A DNA stretch of 14,417 bases from DASSTJ01 sp035707965. GTDB lineage: Bacteria; Actinomycetota; Actinomycetes; Actinomycetales; Angustibacteraceae. Below, one piece after another: positions 1-6,381 of the stretch (position 1 is its first letter; each line of letters begins with the position of its first letter). The stretch spans positions 1 through 14,417 of the forward strand of contig DASSTJ010000066.1 of the NCBI GenBank assembly GCA_035707965.1. Direction: 5' to 3'. The position numbers and the translations under genes were made by a program. Below the pieces are notes generated by a model, which ran no database searches, had not been told where the DNA came from, and worked only from the letters and a program-made list of their open reading frames with translations.

Positions 1-1
1 G

Positions 2-1102
2 CGCAGCTACGCGGAGTCTGGTGGTCCGGAGACGACGTACGGCGCACTCGGTGTCGGCATGGGTCCGCTGTTCACCCCGCACGACTCCTACCGTTCTGTT
101 CGCGCTGCCGCTCTCGAGATGCTGTCCTGCGGCGTCACGACCACCCACAACTGGGCGCACAACATCATCACCCCGGAGCATGCTGACGCCGAGCTCCAGG
201 CCTTGCGTGACGTCGGTATCCGGCACCGCTTCTCGTACGGCTACTACTGGACGCTGGGGCAGACCGAGCCCACCAACCTGGCCGACGTGCGCCGGGTCCA
301 TGACGAGTGGACCGGCCCGATGACCCGCGTCGGCCTCGCGTTGCGCAACGACACCACGCAGGGCACGGCATCCGTCTCCTTCGGCCCGCTGAGCGTCAGC
401 CCTGACCTGCTGGCGCAGGAGATGGCCTTCGCGCGCGACCACGGCATCCCCCTGACCATGCACATCCGCAACCCGGGACCGGCCGAGTACTTCATCGACC
501 GTGGGTACATCGGCCCCGACTGCCTGGTCGTCCACGGTTACCACTGGGACGACGACACCTCGTGGCGGCGGTTGGCTGACGCGGGGGCCCGCGTCTCGGT
601 GTCTCCGTACACGGCCATGATCCTCAACAGCACGCTGATCCCCCTCGGGCCCATGCTGGACGCGGGAGTTCCCACGGGGCTCTCCTTCGACCACATGAAC
701 GAGTCCGGCGGTGCTGACATGTTCCGCTTGATGCAGGCCACGGTCGTCAACGAGTCGTTGCGCGTTGGCGAGCCGCTGCCCTGGCGTACTGCGGTTCGGC
801 TGGCGACGATCGACGGGGCGCGTCTGCTGGGCATCGACGACGTCACCGGGAGCCTGACTCCCGGAAAGCGAGCCGACCTGGTGGTGCTGGACGCTCGTCG
901 GCTGACCATGGCTCCCGTGCACGACCTGGCGATGACGGTGGCCTGCTCCGCGGGTCCGGCGGCCGTGACCCTCGTCATGGTCGACGGTGAGGTGCTGGTC
1001 CGCGACGGCGCGTTGGCCCGCTACGACCAGGCCGGCATTGCCGACGACCTGGAGGCGCTCTTCCGGGAGAAGACCAACCAGCTTCGCGCCGGGAGGTCCT
1101 GA
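2..1102 (+). CDS. Amidohydrolase family protein (5' end cut off by window)
   Basis: This is a metal-dependent hydrolase of the amidohydrolase superfamily, closest in layout to the ATZ/TRZ and SAH/cytosine deaminase-like group. The open frame runs to the first base of the window without a stop, so the N-terminus with the beta-1 HxH metal motif lies outside. Seen motifs: a CGVTTTHNWAHN stretch, a beta-5 histidine in LTMHIRN (His codon at 461-463), a beta-6 histidine in VVHGYHW (533-535), an aspartate-bearing FDHMNES, and the C-terminal TGSLTPGKRADLVVLD signature that returns to the small beta-sandwich domain. Canonical deaminases have HxxE at beta-5; this protein has HxxN, so the substrate may not be a classical aminoheterocycle. 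The gene ends 3 bp before the convergent TauE gene. Family assignment is strong; the substrate is unknown. Confidence 0.88.
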   Translation, partial: RSYAESGGPETTYGALGVGMGPLFTPHDSYRSVRAAALEMLSCGVTTTHNWAHNIITPEHADAELQALRDVGIRHRFSYGYYWTLGQTEPTNLADVRRVHDEWTGPMTRVGLALRNDTTQGTASVSFGPLSVSPDLLAQEMAFARDHGIPLTMHIRNPGPAEYFIDRGYIGPDCLVVHGYHWDDDTSWRRLADAGARVSVSPYTAMILNSTLIPLGPMLDAGVPTGLSFDHMNESGGADMFRLMQATVVNESLRVGEPLPWRTAVRLATIDGARLLGIDDVTGSLTPGKRADLVVLDARRLTMAPVHDLAMTVACSAGPAAVTLVMVDGEVLVRDGALARYDQAGIADDLEALFREKTNQLRAGRS

Positions 1103-1105
1103 CGC

Positions 1106-1849
1106 TCAGGCGACCTGCAGTGCTCCGAGCGCCAGCTTGACGCCGAGGAGCGCCAGCAGGACCAGGACCGCCGTGTTGAACGTGCGAGACGACAGGTGGC
1201 GGTGGGCCCAGGACCCGAGCGGGAGACCGATCGCGATCGGCACGAGTGCGATCACGCTCTGGCCCAGCAGCGCACGGTCATACGCTCCGATCGCGAGGAA
1301 GGTCGCGGTCTGCGTGACCGACCCGATGAGGAACAGTGCGTTCAGGGCATAGACGTAGGTGCTGCTGCGCAGTCTCAGACCGTGCATGTACGTGGTCAGC
1401 AGCGGTCCGGAGATCCCGGCCGCACCCTGCAAGCCGCCGGCCAGGAGACCGACCGGTAACGCCGTCACGCGGTGGACCACCTGGGGGATCCTGAACGCCG
1501 GGCGCGTGGTCGTGACGACGACGTAGCCAAGGATCAGCAGGGCCAGCACCATCGAGAGGAGCCGGTTGTCGAGGCTCTTGAGCAGGAGGGTCCCTCCCGC
1601 AGCGCCGACGACGGAGCCGACCATCATGACGCGAAGGTGAAGACGTCGTGGCTCGCGCGGCCCGCGGTGCTGGTGCAGCAGCCAGAGGTTCGAGACCACG
1701 CCGGGGATGGCCATGATGATCACGGCGTGCTCGACGCCGAGGAACACGGCGAGGATCGGTACGGCGACCTGAGGCAGGCCGAAGCCGGTCAGGCCCTTGA
1801 CGAACGCGCCGATGCACAGCGACGCGACGACCACCGTCAGCTCGGTCAC
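1106..1849 (-). CDS. TauE/SafE family membrane transporter (247 aa)
   Basis: Predicted multi-spanning exporter or permease of the TauE/SafE family, which moves sulfite, sulfonates or other small organic anions. About seven to eight hydrophobic segments are visible. Both halves carry the family's glycine-rich helices: AFVKGLTGFGLPQVAVP near residue 15 and GGLQGAAGISGPLLTTYM near the middle. I chose the GTG at 1849 because GGAG sits 9 nt upstream and the protein then begins directly with the first helix. Starting at ATG 1867 or 1885 would add a short charged tail without a better ribosome site. It is divergent from a second TauE gene, and the operator-like palindrome at 1926-1939 lies in the shared intergenic region, so joint control is possible. 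Its 3' end nearly touches the amidohydrolase gene. Substrate unknown. Confidence 0.85.
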   Translation of the reverse strand: MTELTVVVASLCIGAFVKGLTGFGLPQVAVPILAVFLGVEHAVIIMAIPGVVSNLWLLHQHRGPREPRRLHLRVMMVGSVVGAAGGTLLLKSLDNRLLSMVLALLILGYVVVTTTRPAFRIPQVVHRVTALPVGLLAGGLQGAAGISGPLLTTYMHGLRLRSSTYVYALNALFLIGSVTQTATFLAIGAYDRALLGQSVIALVPIAIGLPLGSWAHRHLSSRTFNTAVLVLLALLGVKLALGALQVA

Positions 1850-1893
1850 GGCCGCTCGCTCCTTCATCTGACGCCTCAGCGGCACGGGTCCGC

Positions 1894-1921
1894 GTGACCC
1901 GTGGGGCGATCCTGCTAACTT
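1894..1921 (+). promoter_or_regulatory. Putative sigma-70-type promoter of the second TauE gene
   Basis: GTGACC at 1894-1899 (weak -35), a 16-nt spacer and TAACTT at 1916-1921 (-10) precede a palindrome. The layout downstream of the -10 matches the stronger promoter at 2737-2766. Transcription would begin near 1928, which excludes an upstream ATG at 1894 as the start of the TauE gene. Confidence 0.5.
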
Positions 1922-1925
1922 ACAG

Positions 1926-1939
1926 TGCAGTCGATTGCA
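1926..1939. promoter_or_regulatory. LacI-family-like operator, copy 1
   Basis: TGCAGTCGATTGCA is a 14-bp palindrome with a central CG and a single mismatched pair. It begins 4 nt after the -10 hexamer, over the expected transcription start. It matches the copy at 2771-2784 at 11 of 14 positions and fits the general AAnCGnTT core of LacI/GalR-family operators. It lies between two divergent TauE genes and could act on both. The family of the regulator is inference. Confidence 0.6.
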
Positions 1940-1953
1940 GGAGCGTGCCGACG

Positions 1954-2715
1954 ATGTTGAGTGACTACGTGATCGTGGCGGTGGCCGGAGTCCTTGCCGG
2001 GGCCGTGAACGCGATCGCCGGTGGAGGGACTCTGATCTCGTTTCCCGCGCTCCTGGCGGTGGGAGTGCCTGCGGTGACGGCGAACATCACCTCTTCGGTC
2101 GGACTCGTGACGGGCTATCTCGGTGGTGCGGTCGGGTACCGACGTGAGCTGGCCGGGCAAGGCGACCGGATGCGCGCGCTCGCGGTGGTCGCGATCGCGG
2201 GTGGGGTCCTGGGCGCCGTGCTCTTGCTCGTCACGCCCGCGGACTCGTTCCGGACGGTGGTGCCCTACCTCGTTCTCCTGTCCTGCCTCCTTCTCGCGGT
2301 GCAGCCCTGGTTGGCGAGGTGGGTGGCGGACCGCCGTGCCGAGTCCGGACGAGCCGTGGGGCTGAGCCCCGTGGTGCACGCGGGCGTGTTCGTCGCCGCG
2401 ATCTACGGCTCGTACTTCGGCGCCGGCCTGGGGGTGCTGCTCCTGGGTGTGCTGGGGACGCTGGTCGTGGACTCGCTGCAGCGACTGAACGGGTTGAAGA
2501 CCGTGCTGGCGTTCGCCGTGAACCTGGTCGGTGTCCTCATCTTCCTGGTCTCTGGCCAGGTGGCGTGGCTGTTCGCCGCGATCCTGGTGGTGTGCTCCTA
2601 CGCGGGGGGACTGCTGGGTGCCCGAGTTGCGCGCCTGCTGTCGGCTGTCGTCCTGCGGTTTGGCGTCGTCGTCCTTGGTGTTGTCGTGGCTATCGTGCTG
2701 ATCGTCACCAGCTGA
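1954..2715 (+). CDS. TauE/SafE family membrane transporter (253 aa)
   Basis: Second TauE/SafE-type membrane protein, with closer fit to the family consensus than its divergent neighbour. Residues about 10-45 carry AGAVNAIAGGGTLISFPALL followed by VTANITSSVGL. The second half repeats the theme with YGSYFGAGLGVLLLG and NGLKTVLAFAVN. About eight hydrophobic segments are visible and no signal peptide. The ATG at 1954 is chosen because GCAGGAG lies about 10 nt upstream and because the predicted transcription start (near 1928) is downstream of the longer alternative at 1894. The two TauE proteins are not close duplicates of each other, so they may move different substrates. Expression is probably controlled at the palindrome at 1926-1939. 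Likely role: import or export of a small organic or sulfur-containing anion; the exact cargo cannot be read from sequence. Confidence 0.88.
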   Translation: MLSDYVIVAVAGVLAGAVNAIAGGGTLISFPALLAVGVPAVTANITSSVGLVTGYLGGAVGYRRELAGQGDRMRALAVVAIAGGVLGAVLLLVTPADSFRTVVPYLVLLSCLLLAVQPWLARWVADRRAESGRAVGLSPVVHAGVFVAAIYGSYFGAGLGVLLLGVLGTLVVDSLQRLNGLKTVLAFAVNLVGVLIFLVSGQVAWLFAAILVVCSYAGGLLGARVARLLSAVVLRFGVVVLGVVVAIVLIVTS

Positions 2716-2736
2716 CGTTCGCAGCCGGCGCCGTGC

Positions 2737-2766
2737 TTGACAGCCGAGAATCGGCGCACCTAGATT
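2737..2766 (+). promoter_or_regulatory. Strong sigma-70-type promoter of the LVIVD gene
   Basis: A perfect TTGACA at 2737-2742, an 18-nt spacer and TAGATT at 2761-2766. This is the best promoter in the window. It begins 21 nt after the stop of the TauE gene, so the propeller gene can be transcribed on its own. The predicted start near 2773 falls in the adjoining palindrome. Confidence 0.75.
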
Positions 2767-2770
2767 GGTG

Positions 2771-2784
2771 TGCAATCGATTGTG
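2771..2784. promoter_or_regulatory. LacI-family-like operator, copy 2
   Basis: TGCAATCGATTGTG contains a perfect 10-bp palindrome, CAATCGATTG, with the AATCGATT core typical of LacI/GalR operators. It starts 4 nt after the -10 hexamer, exactly as copy 1 does at 1926. A repressor bound here would cover the transcription start. No regulator gene is present in the window. Confidence 0.65.
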
Positions 2785-2890
2785 TCAGATGCAGCGGTCG
2801 ATCAGCGTCGTGCGCACCGCGCGGTCCGCATACGGGACCACGATGACGCCAGCCCACCGGGGACCGGTCGACATGAGCAAGGGAGCTCTC

Positions 2891-4069
2891 ATGACGGCGA
2901 CGGCAAGTACGCAGGGCTTCGAGGTGCTGAGCACGCACGACCTCGGGGGATTCGGCGACGGGATGCAGGTGCTGCGGCACGGTGACCTCGCGTATGTCGG
3001 CCACCACGGCGTCAGTCGGATGGGAACGTCCATCCTCGACGTCAGCGACGTCCGCTCCCCGAAGCTCATCCGCCAGATCCCTGCCCCGGAACGCACGCAC
3101 ACCCACAAGGTCCAGATCGCCGACGGGCTGCTGCTGGTGAACCACGAGGCGTTCCCGCCGGGCGTGGATCCCGATGGGCCGGTCTCAAGCGGCCTGGCGG
3201 TGTACAGCCTCGACGACCCCTCCGACCCGGTGCAGATCGGCTTCTGGGACGTCGGCGGTCGCGGTGTTCACCGGATCGTCTACACCGGCGGGCGGTACGC
3301 CTACCTGTCTGCCACCCCGGAGGGTTTCAACGACCGCATGTGGATGGTGGTCGACCTCGCGGACCCGACCTCACCGCGCGAGGTCGGGCGGTGGTGGTGG
3401 CCGGGGCAGCACGTCGCCGCCGGCGAGGACGAGACCTGGCCGGCCGGGTCGAGGTACGCCGCGCACCACGCGCTGGTCCGTGGGGACCTGGCGTTCCTGG
3501 GCTACGACGACGCCAACCTCGTCGTCCTCGACATCTCTCGTCCGGAAGAGCCACAGAAGATCGGCGGGCTCATCTGGGGCGGTGGGAGCACCCACACGTG
3601 CCTGCCCCTGGGCGATCGCGAGGTCGTGGCGGTGACGGACGAACAGGTGAAGGACGGACCGGAAGCACCGGAGCGGACGATCCGGCTGGTCGACGTGTCC
3701 GACCCGCGTTCGCCGGCCATCCTCTCCAAGGTCCAGCCGCCGGACCCGTCGTGGGCGGTGCCTGGCGCCCGGTTCGGGGCGCACAACCTGCATGAGAACC
3801 GCCCCGGGTCCTACGTCAGCGACAGCCTGATCTTCGCCACGTACTTCAGCGCGGGCCTGCGGGTGTACGACGTCGAGGACGCCACGAACCCGCGCGAGGT
3901 CGCGCACTGGGTGGGGACGCCAGCCCCGGGCAAGCCAGCCGTCGCGGCGAACGACCTGTACGTCGGCTCGGACGGCCTCGTCTTCGTCACCGACCGGGTC
4001 GGCGCGGGTCTTGCCATCCTGGCCCCGACCCCGGAGCTGAGAGCACTGATGGAGCGACGGGCAGCCTAG
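2891..4069 (+). CDS. LVIVD-repeat beta-propeller protein (392 aa)
   Basis: Predicted beta-propeller made of LVIVD-type repeats. Repeated units pair a strand like SILDVSDVRSPKLI, AVYSLDDPSDPVQIG, MVVDLADPTSPREVG, VVLDISRPEEPQKIG, RLVDVSDPRSPAIL or RVYDVEDATNPREVA with histidine-rich loops (THTHK, AAHHALV, STHTC, GAHNLHEN). The regular histidines could bind metal, as in some propeller enzymes, but that is inference. No signal peptide or membrane helix is seen, so it is probably cytoplasmic. ATG 2891 has GGGAG 5 nt upstream. In-frame ATGs at 2765, 2789 and 2873 lack a good ribosome site, and 2765 lies upstream of the predicted transcription start. The resulting leader is about 118 nt. Operator sharing with the TauE gene suggests a joint pathway; catalytic function is unknown. 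Confidence 0.8.
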   Translation: MTATASTQGFEVLSTHDLGGFGDGMQVLRHGDLAYVGHHGVSRMGTSILDVSDVRSPKLIRQIPAPERTHTHKVQIADGLLLVNHEAFPPGVDPDGPVSSGLAVYSLDDPSDPVQIGFWDVGGRGVHRIVYTGGRYAYLSATPEGFNDRMWMVVDLADPTSPREVGRWWWPGQHVAAGEDETWPAGSRYAAHHALVRGDLAFLGYDDANLVVLDISRPEEPQKIGGLIWGGGSTHTCLPLGDREVVAVTDEQVKDGPEAPERTIRLVDVSDPRSPAILSKVQPPDPSWAVPGARFGAHNLHENRPGSYVSDSLIFATYFSAGLRVYDVEDATNPREVAHWVGTPAPGKPAVAANDLYVGSDGLVFVTDRVGAGLAILAPTPELRALMERRAA

Positions 4070-4071
4070 CG

Positions 4072-4090
4072 GGGCCCGACGCCTCGGCCC
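4072..4090. terminator. Possible short hairpin between convergent genes
   Basis: GGGCC at 4072-4076 pairs with GGCCC at 4086-4090 in the 22-bp gap between the convergent propeller and aldo/keto reductase genes. There is no T-run on either strand. Position favours a terminator; the stem is short. Confidence 0.3.
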
Positions 4091-4091
4091 G

Positions 4092-4976
4092 TCAGGCAGG
4101 CATGCGCTCGAAGGGTGACGAGTAGCCCTCGACACCGCCCAGCAGCCGCTCGGCCTCGTCGGGCGACATCCGGTTCGCCTCGGCGTCGAGCACCATGCCG
4201 AGCAGGTGGATGTCGCCCGGCGACGCCAGTCCCGTCAGCTCGTCGTGCGCCAGTACCCACGACACCGCCGCCCGCACGCGCTCCGGCTCGTCCAGCGGCT
4301 GGTACCAGGTGGCGTACTGCTGGTCGCCCACCTCGGCGCCGGCGGCCACGCCTGGCCAGTTGCGCCGGGCTGCCGTCTTGATCGTCATGAGCCCAGCGTC
4401 CTGGCGCTGGACCTCGGCGACGAGAGCGGCGAACGCCTCCTGGAACGCCCGGTCGGCGCCCAGGGCGGCGTTCAGCGGCGTCAGGACCGTCGCGAACGGG
4501 TAGCGGCGCAAGCCTTCCAGGTGCACGGTGGCGGCGACCGGCCCATGGCCGGTGATGCCGACGGCACCCACCAGACCCTCGTCCTGCGCGCGCACCGCGG
4601 CCTCGAGCGCTCCGCCGTCCCGCGTCACGCTGTCGAGCTCGTCCATGGTGCAGATCGCGTGCAGCTGCAGCAGGTCGACGTGGTCGGTCTGCAGCCGCTC
4701 GAGCGACGCGTTGATCTGCGCCCACGCGGCGTCGCGGTCGCGCTCGCCGGTCTTCGTGGCGAGGAAGACGCGGTCGCGGATCTGCGGCATCCAGGGCCCC
4801 AGGCGCAGCTCGGCGTCCCCGTAGCTGGCGGCCACGTCGTAGTGGTTGATGCCGCCGTCGAGCGCCTGCTGGATCGACTGGTCGGCCTCGTCCTGCGTGA
4901 CGTCGCCCAGCGCCGCCGCCCCGTAGATGATGACCGAGCTCTGGTGCTCGAGCCGTCCCAGCCGTCGCGTCTCCAT
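4092..4976 (-). CDS. Aldo/keto reductase (294 aa)
   Basis: NAD(P)H-dependent oxidoreductase of the aldo/keto reductase TIM-barrel superfamily, expected to reduce aldehydes or ketones in the cytoplasm. The catalytic tetrad is visible: Asp47 in NHYDVAASYG, Tyr52 in the same stretch, Lys75 in ATKTGERD and His106 in LLQLHAI. The N-terminal METRRLGR and the VGAVGITGHG strand also fit. ATG 4976 is preceded by GAGGAGG with 6 nt spacing, the strongest SD in this part, and by a good promoter at 5005-5033. A longer reading to 5024 would start upstream of that promoter and is rejected. Length is normal for short AKRs. It is monocistronic and convergent with the propeller gene; the natural substrate cannot be deduced. 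Confidence 0.92.
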   Translation of the reverse strand: METRRLGRLEHQSSVIIYGAAALGDVTQDEADQSIQQALDGGINHYDVAASYGDAELRLGPWMPQIRDRVFLATKTGERDRDAAWAQINASLERLQTDHVDLLQLHAICTMDELDSVTRDGGALEAAVRAQDEGLVGAVGITGHGPVAATVHLEGLRRYPFATVLTPLNAALGADRAFQEAFAALVAEVQRQDAGLMTIKTAARRNWPGVAAGAEVGDQQYATWYQPLDEPERVRAAVSWVLAHDELTGLASPGDIHLLGMVLDAEANRMSPDEAERLLGGVEGYSSPFERMPA

Positions 4977-5004
4977 GTCAGGCCTCCTCGCGGTCTCGCT
5001 GACG

Positions 5005-5033
5005 ACCCTATGACCGAGCGCCACGCTGGTCGA
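5005..5033 (-). promoter_or_regulatory. Promoter of the aldo/keto reductase gene
   Basis: On the minus strand TCGACC (5033-5028), a 17-nt spacer and TAGGGT (5010-5005) form a plausible -35/-10 pair. This would give a leader of about 22 nt containing the GAGGAGG ribosome site of the reductase. Confidence 0.5.
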
Positions 5034-5042
5034 GCGGTCGAT

Positions 5043-5066
5043 GGCCCCCTCAGCGGGCGGGGAGCC
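5043..5066 (-). terminator. Possible terminator at the end of the DUF3037 gene
   Basis: GGCCCCCT at 5043-5050 pairs with GGGGAGCC at 5059-5066 (one mismatch, one G-T pair) around an 8-nt loop. The hairpin overlaps the stop codon of the DUF3037 gene and ends the kinase/DUF3037 transcription unit before the reductase promoter. No T-run. Confidence 0.35.
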
Positions 5067-5490
5067 GCACCATGCGCTCGAGCAGCCGCGCGAGCTCGAG
5101 CAGCGGGTCGTCCGTCATGCCGGTGTGGACCGGTGACGTCTGGACGACGGTGCTCCGCGGCGCCGTCAGCCACCGGAAGCGCTGGCCCGCCGGCAGCCCA
5201 GCGGTCGGTGGGTGCTCCCCGGCGCACACGGCGGCCGCGGCGGCGAGGTGCCGGTGCACGACCTCGAGGTCGAGGTCAGGTGCGAGCGCGAGCGCGCGAT
5301 CGTCGTCCAGCTCGATCGCCGCCGCCAGCACCTCGTGGGCCTGGCTGTAGACGACGACGCCCGCGTTGACGAACTCGCAGCGCTCGACGCGAGGGACGAC
5401 GCGCAGCACGCACCACTCGTAGGTGGCGAGCGGTGGCGTCCCGGACGTCGGTCTGATGGCCTCCACCGTCTGCGGGTCGTTGGCGCTCAC
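5050..5490 (-). CDS. DUF3037 family protein (146 aa)
   Basis: Small soluble protein recognised as DUF3037 from its N-terminal TYEWCVLRVVPRVERCEFVN followed by AGVVVYS, a pattern typical of the family, and from its partner gene. The rest is a helix-rich domain with an alanine-rich run (residues about 70-90) and a C-terminal LLELARLLERMVRLP helix. The GTG start at 5490 overlaps the TGA stop of the HipA-like kinase gene as GTGA, so the two are translationally coupled and probably act together. Family biochemistry is not established as far as I know. By analogy with two-gene HipA arrangements the DUF3037 protein might be a substrate, inhibitor or adaptor of the kinase, but that is speculation. 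No signal peptide or membrane segment is seen. Confidence 0.82.
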   Translation of the reverse strand: MSANDPQTVEAIRPTSGTPPLATYEWCVLRVVPRVERCEFVNAGVVVYSQAHEVLAAAIELDDDRALALAPDLDLEVVHRHLAAAAAVCAGEHPPTAGLPAGQRFRWLTAPRSTVVQTSPVHTGMTDDPLLELARLLERMVRLPAR

Positions 5491-6329
5491 GAGGGCTGCC
5501 CCCCGCCCACGGCCTTGCGGCGCAACGCTTCCAGCGGAGCGAGCCAGTGCTCGCGTGCTGCCACCCGTGCGCCCAGCACCTCGACGTAGGCCTGCCGTGC
5601 CTCGTCGGCGGAGGTGAACGCGGAGGTGTTCCCACCCGGATTGTCAGGCTGGTCGACGAGCCAGGCGTCCGGCACCAGGGCGAGCAGCCGGTGCAGCAGA
5701 GCCTCGTCGACCTGCGGTGCGAGAGCGGTGTCGGCCTCGTGCAACGGGCCCGCGCTCGCGAGCAGCACGTGGTGCTCAGCGTCCCGCAGCTCGCGGGTGA
5801 CTGCTGCCTCGCGCGAGCGCCACGTGTGGTGCCACCACAGCGAGGCGCCGTGGTCGATCAACCACGGGTTGCGGTGCCACAGCAGGAGGTTGGGGTTGCG
5901 CCAGGTGCGGTCGACGTTGTCGACGAGCGCGTCGAGCCACAGCACCTGGGCGGCGAGGCGCGGATCGACGGGGTCGACGCTGGGGTCCAGGGTGACGGAG
6001 CCCGGCAGGTAGTCCATGGCGAGGTTGAGCCCGGCGCTGGCCCGCAGCAGGTCCTGCACCTCTTCGTCCGGCTCGCCGCTGGAGAGCGCCGGGTCGAGCT
6101 CGATGAGGGCGAGGTCCGGCACCGGCAGGCCGAGGGCACGCGCCAGCTCGCCGACCACGATCTCGGCGACCAGCACCTTCGCGCCCTGGCCGGCACCGCG
6201 GAACTTGACGACGTACGTGCCGAGGTCACTCGCCTCGACCACACCCGGCAGGGACCCGCCCTCGCGCAGCGGCACGACGTAGCGCAAGGCGTGCACCGTG
6301 CGCAGGGACGTCGTGGTGGGCGTGGCCAT
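5487..6329 (-). CDS. HipA-like kinase domain protein (280 aa)
   Basis: Predicted protein kinase of the HipA/PI4K-like fold, consisting of the kinase portion only. Full HipA toxins are about 440 residues with an N-terminal HipA_N domain, which is absent here, and no HipB-type antitoxin gene is adjacent. Residues that look catalytic are present: Lys42 in YVVKFRG (ATP), Glu56 in AEIVVGELA, the catalytic loop NVDRTWRN with Asp140 and Asn145 (compare HipA GNxDxHxxN), and Asp159 in WLIDHGASL (metal). It therefore looks active. The ATG at 6329 has no SD but stands 6 nt after TACCGT, a leaderless-type start. It is coupled to the DUF3037 gene by a 4-nt overlap. Substrate unknown; a phosphorylation role in translation or stress control would be by analogy only. 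Confidence 0.85.
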   Translation of the reverse strand: MATPTTTSLRTVHALRYVVPLREGGSLPGVVEASDLGTYVVKFRGAGQGAKVLVAEIVVGELARALGLPVPDLALIELDPALSSGEPDEEVQDLLRASAGLNLAMDYLPGSVTLDPSVDPVDPRLAAQVLWLDALVDNVDRTWRNPNLLLWHRNPWLIDHGASLWWHHTWRSREAAVTRELRDAEHHVLLASAGPLHEADTALAPQVDEALLHRLLALVPDAWLVDQPDNPGGNTSAFTSADEARQAYVEVLGARVAAREHWLAPLEALRRKAVGGGQPS

Positions 6330-6335
6330 GCGCAG

Positions 6336-6341
6336 ACGGTA
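6336..6341 (-). promoter_or_regulatory. -10 element (leaderless-type) of the HipA-like gene
   Basis: TACCGT on the minus strand is followed by exactly 6 nt and then the ATG at 6329, so transcription would start at or near the first base of the start codon. There is no SD sequence in the gap. No clear -35 is visible. Confidence 0.55.
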
Positions 6342-6381
6342 TCGAGGCGCAGGCTGGATCGCCGGCAGCGTCGGGGCCGTC

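Noticed and set aside
1894..1953. Longer start for the plus-strand TauE gene at 1894
   Set aside because: It lies upstream of the predicted transcription start near 1928 and has no ribosome site; ATG 1954 has GGAG and begins at the first helix.
2765..2890. Upstream in-frame ATG codons for the LVIVD gene (2765, 2789, 2873)
   Set aside because: 2765 lies in the promoter; 2789 and 2873 lack a good SD and would add residues unlike a propeller repeat.
4977..5024. Extended start of the aldo/keto reductase at 5024
   Set aside because: The added residues cover the likely -10 element and the GAGGAGG ribosome site; METRRLGR is the normal family N-terminus.
5487..6329. Classical HipBA toxin-antitoxin pair
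   Set aside because: The kinase lacks the HipA N-terminal domain, and the adjacent small gene encodes a DUF3037 protein without a helix-turn-helix, so the HipBA label is not justified.
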